This document shows positions 1 to 8,465 of a DNA stretch of 64,000 bases, piece after piece. The DNA comes from Pseudoalteromonas phenolica (GTDB lineage: Bacteria > Pseudomonadota > Gammaproteobacteria > Enterobacterales > Alteromonadaceae): contig NZ_PPSW01000008.1 of assembly GCF_005876835.1 (NCBI RefSeq), positions 1 to 64,000 of the forward strand. Reading direction: 5' to 3'. Under the pieces are notes generated by a model. It saw nothing but the letters and a program-made list of their open reading frames with translations, did no database searches and had not been told where the DNA came from. The position numbers and the translations under genes are program-made. How positions within the stretch are numbered: the first letter of the stretch is position 1; the number at the start of each line of letters is the position of its first letter.

Positions 1-80
1 AGGTTACTTTTGCGCAAGGTGGAATGAGCAATTTTAGCAATTGCAATGGAGTACACAATCTGTTGTTTTTTAGGTATTAG
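1..80. repeat. Partial copy of an interspersed repeat (copy A)
   Basis: These bases closely match the repeat found after galU (about 3246-3320), including the shared words GCGCAAGGTG, AATGAGCAATTTTA and CAATGGAGTAC. The copy starts outside the window. It has no coding potential and lies just before the MBL-fold gene, so copies of this repeat bracket that gene and galU. Confidence 0.7.
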
Positions 81-149
81 TTTACCTAGCCAGATAGTTT
101 AGTTATTGTTTTATCAATAAACTTCATCAAAACGATAAAGGAACAATAT

Positions 150-1559
150 ATGCCAAACGGAAGTGGCGATATCATCATTAAACATCATGGTGCAACACAG
201 GGTGTAACGGGGTCTTGTCATGAACTTGTGATAAGCGAGCAATCGAGTGTTTTAATAGACTGCGGTTTATTTCAAGGTGAAGATACACGCGACTCTCTCA
301 ATATTGAGTTCGATGTAAATACCGTATCAGCACTTATTGTCACGCATTGTCATATTGATCATGTTGGACGTATTCCTTACTTGTTAGCAGCGGGTTTTAA
401 AAAGCCGATTTATTGTTCACCTGCTTCTGCGAAGCTATTGCCTCTTGTGATTGAAGATGCGCTTAAGGTTGGTGTAACGCGAGATCAAAAGCTGATTGAT
501 GCCTGCCTTAAATTACTTGCTCGTCTAGTTATACCAGTGGCTTTTAATCAATGGCATGAACTTAAGCTACCCTGTCAAACATCTACAAAATTACGATTTC
601 AGCGTGCAGGTCATATATTGGGTTCTGCATATGTTGAAATCGATATAGTGCAAAGTCAGAGTCAATACAAGAATCAAAATCAAGGCGCTAAGCGAGTCGT
701 TTTTTCAGGTGACTTAGGTGCGCCTTATACGCCTCTTTTACCTACGCCAAAACCTCCTTATAAAGCCGATGTGCTAGTGCTTGAATCGACTTATGGTGAT
801 AAAAACCATGATGGCCGTAAGCAGCGTACTAAAAAGCTAAAACAAGTGATTGAAAAGGCGGTCAGTGATAATGGTGTTGTACTTATACCTGCATTCAGTA
901 TTGGTCGAACTCAAGAGCTACTCTATGAGTTAGAACAAATTATTCATAACTCACCTAAAAAGTCAGTCTGGCAGAGTATTGAGGTCATTATCGATTCACC
1001 TATGGCGGCCAATTTCACTGAATTTTATCTTGAATTTAAAGACCTGTGGGATGCCGAGGCAAAACGCCGTGTAAAACAAGGCCGACACCCTTTAGACTTT
1101 TCTAGTGTCGTCACAATCGGCGATCATAAAGAGCATGTTGCAGTGGTGAATTATCTAAAAACACGAAACAAACCTGCGATTGTGATCGCTGCTGGCGGTA
1201 TGTGTAATGGCGGGCGCATAGTGAATTACCTTGAGGCATTTCTGCCTGACTCAAGCGCCGATGTGTTATTTGTGGGTTATCAAGCAACAGGTACGTTAGG
1301 TCGAGACATTCAACACTATGGCCCACGAGGCGGTTATGTGTTTATTAATAACCAGCGTATCGATATCAATGCGACTATTCATACTATAAGCGGTTATTCG
1401 GCACACGCAGATCAGGCTGGCTTAGTTAGGTTTGCAACAAAAATGAAAAGCTCTCCTTGTGTGATCAAGCTTGTACATGGTGATAAATCAGCAAAACAAG
1501 CACTTAGAAATAAGTTAGCTCTTTTATTACTAAAAACAGAAATACAGATCCCAGAGTAA
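150..1559 (+). CDS. MBL-fold/beta-CASP RNA-processing exonuclease-like protein
   Basis: This 469-residue protein has the metallo-beta-lactamase zinc motif THCHIDH (residues 65-71), later metal-site segments RAGHILGSA and FSGDLG, and a C-terminal SGYSAHADQ segment of the kind seen in beta-CASP nucleases (CPSF73/YSH1-like). Members of this family bind two zinc ions and cut or trim RNA in the cytoplasm. The start follows an AAAGGAA ribosome binding site at a suitable distance. It is a single gene between a repeat copy and galU, with no sign of an operon partner. The RNA substrate is unknown; the family call is firm and the nuclease role is inferred from it. Confidence 0.85.
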   Translation: MPNGSGDIIIKHHGATQGVTGSCHELVISEQSSVLIDCGLFQGEDTRDSLNIEFDVNTVSALIVTHCHIDHVGRIPYLLAAGFKKPIYCSPASAKLLPLVIEDALKVGVTRDQKLIDACLKLLARLVIPVAFNQWHELKLPCQTSTKLRFQRAGHILGSAYVEIDIVQSQSQYKNQNQGAKRVVFSGDLGAPYTPLLPTPKPPYKADVLVLESTYGDKNHDGRKQRTKKLKQVIEKAVSDNGVVLIPAFSIGRTQELLYELEQIIHNSPKKSVWQSIEVIIDSPMAANFTEFYLEFKDLWDAEAKRRVKQGRHPLDFSSVVTIGDHKEHVAVVNYLKTRNKPAIVIAAGGMCNGGRIVNYLEAFLPDSSADVLFVGYQATGTLGRDIQHYGPRGGYVFINNQRIDINATIHTISGYSAHADQAGLVRFATKMKSSPCVIKLVHGDKSAKQALRNKLALLLLKTEIQIPE

Positions 1560-1660
1560 AGCTTTTAATAGTACTTTACGGGTTGTTATTCGACTCGAAA
1601 GGCCGTTAAAATAACGAAAATGCCAAAGAATATGGCGATAAATAATAAATTGGACGAATT

Positions 1661-2536
1661 ATGAAAGCAGTTATCCCAGTAGCGGGCCTTGGTACTCGCA
1701 TGCTCCCTATGACGAAAGCCATTCCTAAAGAAATGCTACCTTTAGTTGATAAGCCTCTTATTCAATACATTGTGAAAGAGTGTGTTGCTGCGGGTATCAA
1801 AGAGATAGTGTTAGTCACACACTCTTCTAAAAATGCCATCGAAAACCACTTTGATACAAGTTTTGAACTTGAAGCTACATTAGAAAAGCGTGTAAAGCGT
1901 AAGCTTTTAGATGAAGTTCGTGGTATTTGCCCAGAAGACGTAACCATTATGCATGTACGTCAGGGTGAAGCTAGAGGATTAGGTCATGCGATTATGTGCG
2001 CGCGTCCAATCGTAGGTGAAGACGATTTTGTTGTGGTATTACCTGATGTAATTTTAGATGAGTACACTGCAGATCAAAGTTCAGAAAACTTGGCAGCGAT
2101 GATAGCTCGCTTTAAAGCGTCAAGTGCTAGCCAGATCATGCTTGAGCCAGTAGCTCAAGTAGATGTGAGCAAGTACGGCATTGCTGATATTAATGGTGCT
2201 GAGCTTAGTGCTGGTGAAAGTGCGCCAATTAAAACTATGGTAGAAAAGCCTGCGCTTGAAGATGCACCATCAAACCTAGCTGTTGTGGGCCGTTATGTGT
2301 TGTCTAAAAACATTTGGCCATTACTGAAGAAAACCCCAATTGGCGCAGGCGGTGAAATTCAACTAACTGATGCAATCGATATGCTAATGGAACAAGAGAC
2401 CGTAGAAGCATTCCATATGAGCGGTCGAGTACACGATTGTGGTGATAAAATGGGATACCTAAAAGCCATTGTTGAATATGCAATGCGTGATGAAACTTTA
2501 GGTCCTGATTTCACAAAATTTGTGAAGAGTCTTTAA
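1661..2536 (+). CDS. galU: UTP--glucose-1-phosphate uridylyltransferase GalU
   Basis: The 291-residue protein has the usual GalU length and carries the N-terminal nucleotide-binding signature AGLGTRMLP with the following [10 protein letters not shown] (residues 8-32), then VEKP and GEIQLTDA later. It makes UDP-glucose from UTP and glucose-1-phosphate in the cytoplasm for polysaccharide and LPS synthesis. It stands alone, about 100 bp after the MBL-fold gene, with no polysaccharide genes nearby. The repeat array begins about 15 bp after its stop codon. The assignment is based on clear family similarity. Confidence 0.95.
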   Translation: MKAVIPVAGLGTRMLPMTKAIPKEMLPLVDKPLIQYIVKECVAAGIKEIVLVTHSSKNAIENHFDTSFELEATLEKRVKRKLLDEVRGICPEDVTIMHVRQGEARGLGHAIMCARPIVGEDDFVVVLPDVILDEYTADQSSENLAAMIARFKASSASQIMLEPVAQVDVSKYGIADINGAELSAGESAPIKTMVEKPALEDAPSNLAVVGRYVLSKNIWPLLKKTPIGAGGEIQLTDAIDMLMEQETVEAFHMSGRVHDCGDKMGYLKAIVEYAMRDETLGPDFTKFVKSL

Positions 2537-3335
2537 TTCGGTAAACCGATTTATCGTGCAAAATACACGTTGCGAAGCAAGGTTATTTTTGCGCAAGGTG
2601 AATTAAGCCGTTTTAAAAAGTGCCAAGATATTCTCAAGCTACATGGAAGTATTACAACTCAACTCTTATAAAGACCGAAACGAAGTTTCGCAGCACGAGG
2701 AGGTGAAGGTATGGATACCCGGTGGGCGTAGCTACATGGATGTAAAACAACACAGCAACCAGAGCTTTTCATTTACAGTGCGCGAAGTAAGGTGAAATGA
2801 GCAATTTTAACAGCTGCAATGGAGTACTCAATCTGTAGTTTTATCATCGTTCATGGCGACAAATTAAAAACCTTGTTGCGCTAAAGCACAACCTATAGGC
2901 GGTAGGGCTTAATCTTGCACTAAAGCACAATCTTTTCCAAAACATAACGCGATATAAAATCGCTGCTACCGAAGTGTTTTAATCATATGTAGGCCGTCAT
3001 TTTCGTGCAAAATACACGTTGCGAAGCAAGGTTATTTTTGCGCAAGGTGAAATGAGTAATCTTATCAGCAACTACGGAGTACTCAATCTGTAGTTTTGTC
3101 ATCGTTAATGGCGACAAATTAAAAACCTTGTTGCGCTAAAGCACAACCTTTTCCAAAACAGAACGCGATATAAAATCGCTGCTACCGAAGTATTTTAATC
3201 TTATGTAGGTCGTCATTTTCGTGCAAAATACACGTTGCGAAGCAAGGTTATTTTTGCGCAAGGTGAAATGAGCAATTTTATCAGCTGCAATGGAGTACTC
3301 AATCTGTAGTTTTGTCATCGTTAATGGCGACAAAA
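2537..3335. repeat. Non-coding repeat array after galU (copies B-E)
   Basis: The roughly 850 bp between galU and the protease gene holds several copies of one repeat. Copy B (2553-2602) is partial. Copy C runs about 2780-2994, copy D 2995-3210 and truncated copy E 3211-3334. C, D and E are tandem; D to E has a period of 216 bp, and C to D is 255 bp because C contains a 39-bp insertion (about 2892-2930). Each unit has short inverted repeats: CGTG/CACG around CAAAATA, TTGCG/CGCAA, and an imperfect GTTGCGC/GCACAAC hairpin. The stretch about 2640-2760 is not repeated elsewhere in the window and has no convincing gene. Confidence 0.85.
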
Positions 3336-3356
3336 AAGCCGAGCTGAGCTCGGCTT
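3332..3356 (-). terminator. Rho-independent terminator of the S8 protease gene
   Basis: A 9-bp perfect stem (AAGCCGAGC / GCTCGGCTT, loop TGA) lies at 3336-3356. On the minus strand it is followed by a run of T. It sits about 33 bp beyond the protease stop codon. Confidence 0.85.
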
Positions 3357-3388
3357 TGTTATAAGAGACCTAATAAGTAGGGTAGAAA

Positions 3389-5521
3389 TTACTTATATTG
3401 TGCGTCTAGTGTCACACCAGAGAAAGTGCTGTAAGCACGTAAACCAATGTGCCAAGTACCAGCCTGTGGGTTTGTGAACGTACAAGTTTCAGCATTGCCG
3501 TTTTTGTACGGGCGACAATCGTAAGTTGAAGTCGTTGGTAGGCTGCCTTGTCTAACATATAGGTCAGCATCACCCGAACCACCAGACACAGTCACTGTGA
3601 AGCTTGTCATGCCCGCAGGGATTTCAACAGTTTTGCGTACCCAGTTGCTGCGACTTGCTGAAAGGTTCGTTTCAGTGATACCACCTGGTTGAGGACCTAC
3701 AGAACCAGCAGTTAAATCACCTTGTAAGCTTACGCCTGTGTACGCAGAGTAACCTTGAAGCATTACGTGGTAAGTCCCTGCTGCTGGGTTATCGATGGTA
3801 CATACTTCGTTGTTACCGCCTTTATAAGGGCGACAGTCGTATGACGATGTAGTCGGCTTGCTACCTGCTTTAACATAAAGGTCAGCATCACCTGTGCCAC
3901 TGCTCATAGTGAATGTTACTTTGCTTGTGTTTGCTGGTACTTCCATTGTGTAGAAGTCTTGGCCGCCTTGCGAACCGCTAAGGCCAGTTTTAGCAACGCC
4001 ATCAGCTAGAACATTGTCACCTACAGGAGGCTCAACTACACCGCCTGAAGCTTCAGCAACTGCTGCAGCTGCATCGATAATACCTGTACCACAGTTGTTA
4101 CAAGTCGCACCGAAGCTCTTAGTCGTATTTTTAAGTATTGTTTCAATCTCATCAGGCGTCGCTGAAGGCTTAGCTTGCTTGATTAGTGCTGCTACACCTG
4201 CAACATGAGGCGCTGCCATTGATGTACCTTGAGAATATGCATAGCTGTCAGAGCTTGGTGTTGTTGAACCTGAGTTGTAAGTAGATAAAACACCTTCAGG
4301 GTCATTTGCAAAGCTTTGTGCGCCACCAGGTGCTGCTACGTCAATGTTTGAACCATAGTTTGAGTAGTAAGCACGACCACCGTTACGGCCTACCGCAGCA
4401 ACGTTCACTACGCCAGAACAGTTACCTGGGTTGTAGTTTGCTGAGTTATCGTTGTCGTTACCTGCAGCAATAACAACTACCGCACCATTTGCACGTGCTT
4501 GGTTAATTGCGTTTTGCGTTGTTGAACTACACGCACCACTGCCACCTAAACTCATGTTGATTACGTCAGCAGGGTTAGGGTTTGCAGGAACGCCAGACAC
4601 TGAACCACCTGCAGCCCAGATAATACCGTCAGCGATATCAGACGTTAAACCACCACATTTACCAAGTACACGTACAGGCACAACTTTTGAGTCATAAGCA
4701 ACACCAACAACCCCTTCGCCGTTGTTTGCTACAGCCGCAACCGTACCCGCAACGTGTGTACCGTGCCAGCTTGAACCTTGTGCACCGTGAGTGTATCCAC
4801 ACTCGTTTGCAGAAATCGCATCACCTGGATCGCTCGCGTCTGAATCACGACCACCACCATCATTAGCAACGAGTGTGTTTGAGATCATGTCATAACCAGG
4901 TAGTAGGTTAGCGTTTAGATCTGCGTGAGGGCGGTAACCTGTATCAAGTACAGCAACTACAACGCCAGCACCGGTTGCGCTATCCCATGCCGCAGGTGCG
5001 TTAATGCCCGCTGTATTTTCAAAATAGTGCCACTGATCAGAGTACTGAGGATCATTTGGAGTCGCAGTTGGTTTTAACATTTGGTCAATTTCGATGTACT
5101 CAACATTGCCAGATGCTGCAATTTCTTGCATTAATTCGTTTGCTTCAAGCGCTGATAGTTTTTTGTTAACACGCATTACGTGGTGGTTGCTTAACGCCAT
5201 TGCACGAACGTACTGAGGTGTTACTTTTGCTTTTTTACTTTTAAAGTTCTTAACAAAAGACTGAGCGCGCTGATTCATCATTGCTGGAGAAAGATCTCCA
5301 AACTCTGCTGACATCATCATTTGCTGTTGCATGTTGTCTTTATATTTGATGATGAACTGAGTGCCAAGCGTTGACTGGCTTTTTAGTTTTGCCGCTGTTT
5401 GGTTAACAGAAGGTGTAATTACTTGGTCTTGAAAAGGTAAAGCTGAAACTGAGCCTGCTACCATCGCAGAGGCCATTGCTAGGCTAAGTGCGCCTAATTT
5501 AAATGGTGTTTTTATTGTCAT
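3389..5521 (-). CDS. Secreted S8 (subtilisin-like) serine protease with two PPC domains
   Basis: The 710-residue preproprotein has a Sec signal peptide (about 1-27, ending SVSA), an I9-type inhibitor propeptide (about 50-150), and a subtilase domain with the triad Asp193 (VLDTG), His253 (HGTHVAGT) and Ser434 (GTSMAAPHVAG). Two C-terminal PPC domains follow (about 505-595 and 620-705), each with DADLYV and DCRPYK. It should be exported, self-matured and released to degrade proteins; PPC domains are normally processed off or help secretion and binding. It is monocistronic, with its own terminator and a divergent neighbour. Marine Pseudoalteromonas commonly carry such exoproteases. Confidence 0.95.
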   Translation of the reverse strand: MTIKTPFKLGALSLAMASAMVAGSVSALPFQDQVITPSVNQTAAKLKSQSTLGTQFIIKYKDNMQQQMMMSAEFGDLSPAMMNQRAQSFVKNFKSKKAKVTPQYVRAMALSNHHVMRVNKKLSALEANELMQEIAASGNVEYIEIDQMLKPTATPNDPQYSDQWHYFENTAGINAPAAWDSATGAGVVVAVLDTGYRPHADLNANLLPGYDMISNTLVANDGGGRDSDASDPGDAISANECGYTHGAQGSSWHGTHVAGTVAAVANNGEGVVGVAYDSKVVPVRVLGKCGGLTSDIADGIIWAAGGSVSGVPANPNPADVINMSLGGSGACSSTTQNAINQARANGAVVVIAAGNDNDNSANYNPGNCSGVVNVAAVGRNGGRAYYSNYGSNIDVAAPGGAQSFANDPEGVLSTYNSGSTTPSSDSYAYSQGTSMAAPHVAGVAALIKQAKPSATPDEIETILKNTTKSFGATCNNCGTGIIDAAAAVAEASGGVVEPPVGDNVLADGVAKTGLSGSQGGQDFYTMEVPANTSKVTFTMSSGTGDADLYVKAGSKPTTSSYDCRPYKGGNNEVCTIDNPAAGTYHVMLQGYSAYTGVSLQGDLTAGSVGPQPGGITETNLSASRSNWVRKTVEIPAGMTSFTVTVSGGSGDADLYVRQGSLPTTSTYDCRPYKNGNAETCTFTNPQAGTWHIGLRAYSTFSGVTLDAQYK

Positions 5522-5846
5522 AATAGTTTCCCAATAGTCACTTGTTGTTTTTGTTCGCCAAACTGCGGCGAGAAAGAAAAGTAAAATAAAAGTTAATTTT
5601 TTGGAAGTGTAAGTTTGGTTATTAATGTATGTGCAATGGTTATATACAGATGGATAAACGTCTTTTAAATTTAAAAAGCGTTGATTATTAAGGTTTTTTT
5701 AAGGTTAAATGAAATTTTAGAGTTTTAACTAGCAATGTAAACATATGTAAATGGTTGGTGATTTTATGTTAATTTTATGCTTGTTTGCACAAAAGACCCA
5801 CCATCAAGGTATAATCCTCCCCGATTTCGGCTAAACAGAGAAAAAT
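5522..5846. promoter_or_regulatory. Divergent intergenic region, protease / flavoprotein
   Basis: This 325-bp AT-rich gap separates two divergent genes. A TATAAT at 5810-5815 is a plausible -10 element for the flavoprotein; no convincing -35 was seen. Around 5734-5752 there are two TGTAAA words 10 bp apart. No gene or structured RNA was recognised. Confidence 0.4.
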
Positions 5847-7034
5847 ATGTTGCAATACGACGTGGTGATTATTGGTGCAGGTGCTGCAGGTTTAATGTGT
5901 GCAGCTCAGGCTGGCTATCGAGGCAGACGTGTTGCAGTTGTTGATATGGGCAAAAAACCGGGCCGTAAAATATTGATCAGCGGCGGTGGACGTTGCAACT
6001 TTACCAACGAGGGTGCAAGCCCTGTAAATTATTTGTGTGGTAATCCGCATTTCGTTAAGTCTTGTTTAAGCCGCTATACACAACATGATTTTATAGAACT
6101 TGTTGACCGTCATGGGCTTGCTTACCATCATAAAACGCTAGGCCAGTTATTTTGCGACAATAGCGCACAAGATATCGTTGATATTCTCATGACAGAATGT
6201 GAATGGGCGGGCGTTGAATTACACCTCAGAAATGAAGTATTAAGCGTCTCTGAGTTAGCAGAAGGCGGTTATCAGGTAGCTACCTCTGAGAGTGTCTTTA
6301 CCTGTGAGTCGCTGGTTGTAGCCGCTGGTGGCTTAACTATGCCGAAATTGGGCGCTACGCCGATTGGCTATAAAATCGCAGAGCAATTTAATTTAAAGGT
6401 GTTGCCGACAGTGGCGGCACTGGTGCCTTTCACTTTACATGATCATGATAAAACACGTTTTGATGGTTTATCAGGGGTGAGTATTCCATGTTTGGTCTCG
6501 AGTGAATGCGGCACTGAATTTAGGGAAAATATTTTATTTACGCACCGCGGTTTATCAGGGCCAGCTATTTTACAAATCTCATCGTTTTGGCGAGCAGGGC
6601 AAGCGGTGACGATTAACTTATTGCCTGACCTTCAATTAGATGAAGCTATTCATCAATGGCGTAAAGAGCAAGGCAATAAGTCTTTAAAGAATACTTTGTC
6701 TAACATTTTGCCAAAGCGCTTCATTGAAGTGCTGATCAACGAACAAGCTATTCCAGATAAAGCATTGAATCAATTAACACACACTGAAATTGATGAAATT
6801 GCAAAATACATTCACCAGTGGCAGATCAAACCTAACGGCACAGAAGGCTACAGAACAGCAGAGGTGACCTTGGGTGGTGTAGACACCGATGAGTTAAGCT
6901 CAAAGACATTTGAATCGAAAAAGCAAAAAGGCTTGTATTTTATTGGTGAAGTCACCGATGTGACTGGTTGGCTAGGGGGCTACAACTTCCAGTATGCGTG
7001 GAGCTGTGGTTGGGCATGCGGGCAAGCTTGCTAA
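5847..7034 (+). CDS. yhiN: YhiN/HI0933-family NAD(P)/FAD-dependent oxidoreductase
   Basis: This 395-residue flavoprotein begins with a Rossmann FAD site (IIGAGAAGLMCA, residues 10-21) and carries the family signature GKKPGRKILISGGGRCNFTN (about 35-54). It ends with GEVTDVTGWLGGYNFQYAWSCGWACG, typical of HI0933-like proteins. The family is widely conserved but its reaction is not settled, so only a cytoplasmic FAD-dependent redox function can be stated. It appears to be transcribed alone, diverging from the protease gene. The length is full and there is no damage. Confidence 0.85.
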   Translation: MLQYDVVIIGAGAAGLMCAAQAGYRGRRVAVVDMGKKPGRKILISGGGRCNFTNEGASPVNYLCGNPHFVKSCLSRYTQHDFIELVDRHGLAYHHKTLGQLFCDNSAQDIVDILMTECEWAGVELHLRNEVLSVSELAEGGYQVATSESVFTCESLVVAAGGLTMPKLGATPIGYKIAEQFNLKVLPTVAALVPFTLHDHDKTRFDGLSGVSIPCLVSSECGTEFRENILFTHRGLSGPAILQISSFWRAGQAVTINLLPDLQLDEAIHQWRKEQGNKSLKNTLSNILPKRFIEVLINEQAIPDKALNQLTHTEIDEIAKYIHQWQIKPNGTEGYRTAEVTLGGVDTDELSSKTFESKKQKGLYFIGEVTDVTGWLGGYNFQYAWSCGWACGQAC

Positions 7035-7082
7035 ACAGTCTAATTTAGAGGGGAATCCCCCTCTAAATTGAGTTACTTTAAC

Positions 7083-7283
7083 TTAGCGGCATTCTACTTC
7101 TGTTAAACATTCTTTAAGAAAAGTAGGGCACATCAAGTCTGTTATTCTGCACTCATTGACGGTTACTAAACAATTACGACGTGTTTCACCCCAACCGCCT
7201 GCAATATGAGGGGTATTCTCAAGACTGATTTGAGCCTCTGCACTTAGCTGTTTTAAATGTTTTTTATGTAAATTAAGTTTCAT
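7083..7283 (-). CDS. Candidate RiPP precursor peptide with Gly-Gly leader and heptad cysteines
   Basis: The 66-residue peptide should start at the ATG at 7283, which has AAGGA seven bases upstream; the longer reading from 7307 has no such site. Residues 1-30 resemble a leader (MKLNLHKKHLKQLS, then TPHIAGG). After Gly29-Gly30 comes a 36-residue core with five Cys at 38, 45, 52, 59 and 65, spaced 7, 7, 7 and 6. Thr41, Thr48, Thr54 and Thr61 each precede a Cys by 4 or 5 residues. This suits a ribosomally made, post-translationally modified peptide cut after GG, for example a lanthipeptide or disulfide-rich product. No LanB/LanC/LanM-type enzyme or peptidase-transporter is nearby, so any maturation genes lie elsewhere. 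A LuxR-type regulator is encoded just upstream on the same strand. Confidence 0.6.
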   Translation of the reverse strand: MKLNLHKKHLKQLSAEAQISLENTPHIAGGWGETRRNCLVTVNECRITDLMCPTFLKECLTEVECR

Positions 7284-7393
7284 AACAATTTCCTTATGTA
7301 ATAGCATTTGTTGAAATGCTAATTGTAAAAATTTTGCTTAAAGCGTCTACATAATGAACACTTTAGTATTTACCTGCAATAGGTAAAAAGTGA

Positions 7394-8062
7394 TTAAGTA
7401 ATATTTATCTCATTATTCAATGCCATGGCTGCAGAACGATTAGGCGCATTTAATTTTTCTAAAATCTTCGCGACATGGTTCTTAACCGTATATTGGCTGA
7501 TCCCTAAGATCATACCAATCTCTCCATTGGTTTTGCCTGATGATATCCAATCTAACACTTCTTTCTCACGCCCTGTAAGTAAGTGGATAGGTGAGTTATA
7601 AGCTCTCATAGACTCATACCTAAAGAGCTGTGCTTTATGTAGATAAGGTAAAACGAGTTCAATTAAATAAGAGGCTGGGGCCGATGTGTTTGAGCGTTTG
7701 TTATTAAAGGCCACCAAGGTCACAAATCCAGAGTCTTGGTTATCTAAATCATAGGTCGCGATATCAGATAATGGGTTTCTTGCTTTTGCATAGCTTTTTA
7801 ATAAATTAATATTGTTTAATTTAGTGCAATTAATGGTTTTTAGCAGTTGTTGTTGTTGGTTAGGTGAGTACTCGATTGAATAATCAGTTTTAACTGATAG
7901 GTTCGACTTATCAATTAATGCGATGTATAGCGCTTCTTTTTCAGCAAAAAACATAACCTCTTCAAAAATAGTGAGATCAAAAGAACGGTCCTTTATAGAT
8001 GTTTTTAACAGCTCTATGGCCTTTAAAATACTAGATAGCTCTTCAGTACAACCCAAAAACAT
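7394..8062 (-). CDS. LuxR-type HTH transcriptional regulator
   Basis: The 222-residue protein has a C-terminal GerE/LuxR helix-turn-helix (LTGREKEVLDWISSGKTNGE, then SQYTVKNHVAKILEKLNAPN, about 160-215). The N-terminal 150 residues have no domain I can name; they may be an autoinducer-binding-like or PAS-like sensor, but this is not shown. I chose the ATG at 8062 because AAGGAG lies 7 bases upstream; the ATG at 8068 is only one base from that site. It lies about 110 bp upstream of the candidate peptide gene in the same direction, so it could control it. A 26-bp palindrome lies about 83 bp upstream of its start. Confidence 0.8.
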   Translation of the reverse strand: MFLGCTEELSSILKAIELLKTSIKDRSFDLTIFEEVMFFAEKEALYIALIDKSNLSVKTDYSIEYSPNQQQQLLKTINCTKLNNINLLKSYAKARNPLSDIATYDLDNQDSGFVTLVAFNNKRSNTSAPASYLIELVLPYLHKAQLFRYESMRAYNSPIHLLTGREKEVLDWISSGKTNGEIGMILGISQYTVKNHVAKILEKLNAPNRSAAMALNNEINIT

Positions 8063-8465
8063 GTGCATTCTCCTTAAAATACGATGTCAAGGTAATGAAT
8101 TTATTCATATTAATTCTGCAGACAGTGCAGTAACTAAATTCATATTTAATTAATCGCGCGATTAATTAAAGCATGGATGCGGAATTGATAGCAATTAAAA
8201 GTGAAGAAATTGTGAATGAAAAAAAATAAATCGCTGATATCGAGTAATTGTCATAAAACTGGCTGGGAAACGAGCAAAATAGGGCCGTATGGACGGATGT
8301 AAGTAATGTTTATGTAATCTAATAATGAATCTGAGCGAGGTAATGACAGGTGACTCAAGATCTCTGATTTTTCAACATGAGTGATAGATGGTCCTATCAG
8401 ACTATACGAAGTGTAAACAGGCATTGTTAGACTTAACAGGAGATTGAAAGGGATCAAGGTGTAAT
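8063..8465. promoter_or_regulatory. Divergent intergenic region, luxR-type gene / TSUP gene
   Basis: This gap of about 400 bp holds the 26-bp palindrome listed separately and is otherwise AT-rich. Short open frames exist on both strands but none has a good start site plus protein-like content. No RNA gene was recognised. Confidence 0.5.
8145..8170. promoter_or_regulatory. Perfect 26-bp palindrome, candidate operator
   Basis: Two 13-bp arms (TTTAATTAATCGC and its exact complement) meet with no spacer. The arm shares TTTAATTAA with the larger palindrome before the tetR gene at 9448-9487, so the same TetR protein, or a relative, may bind both. It lies between the divergent LuxR-type and TSUP genes. 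Confidence 0.6.

Noticed and set aside
3136..3333. 65-codon minus-strand frame inside the repeat
   Set aside because: It lies wholly in the non-coding repeat, breaks in the other copies and has no ribosome site or family resemblance.
2537..3335. Regularly spaced repeats as a CRISPR array
   Set aside because: Repeat units are over 200 bp, have no unique spacers of uniform length, and no cas genes are present.
5734..5752. Repeated TGTAAA words as a Pho box
   Set aside because: The spacing is 10 bp, not 11, and no fitting -10 element follows at the expected distance.
8216..8302. 28-codon plus-strand frame (MKKNKSLISS...)
   Set aside because: Too short, with no clear ribosome site or recognisable motif; left as unexplained intergenic sequence.
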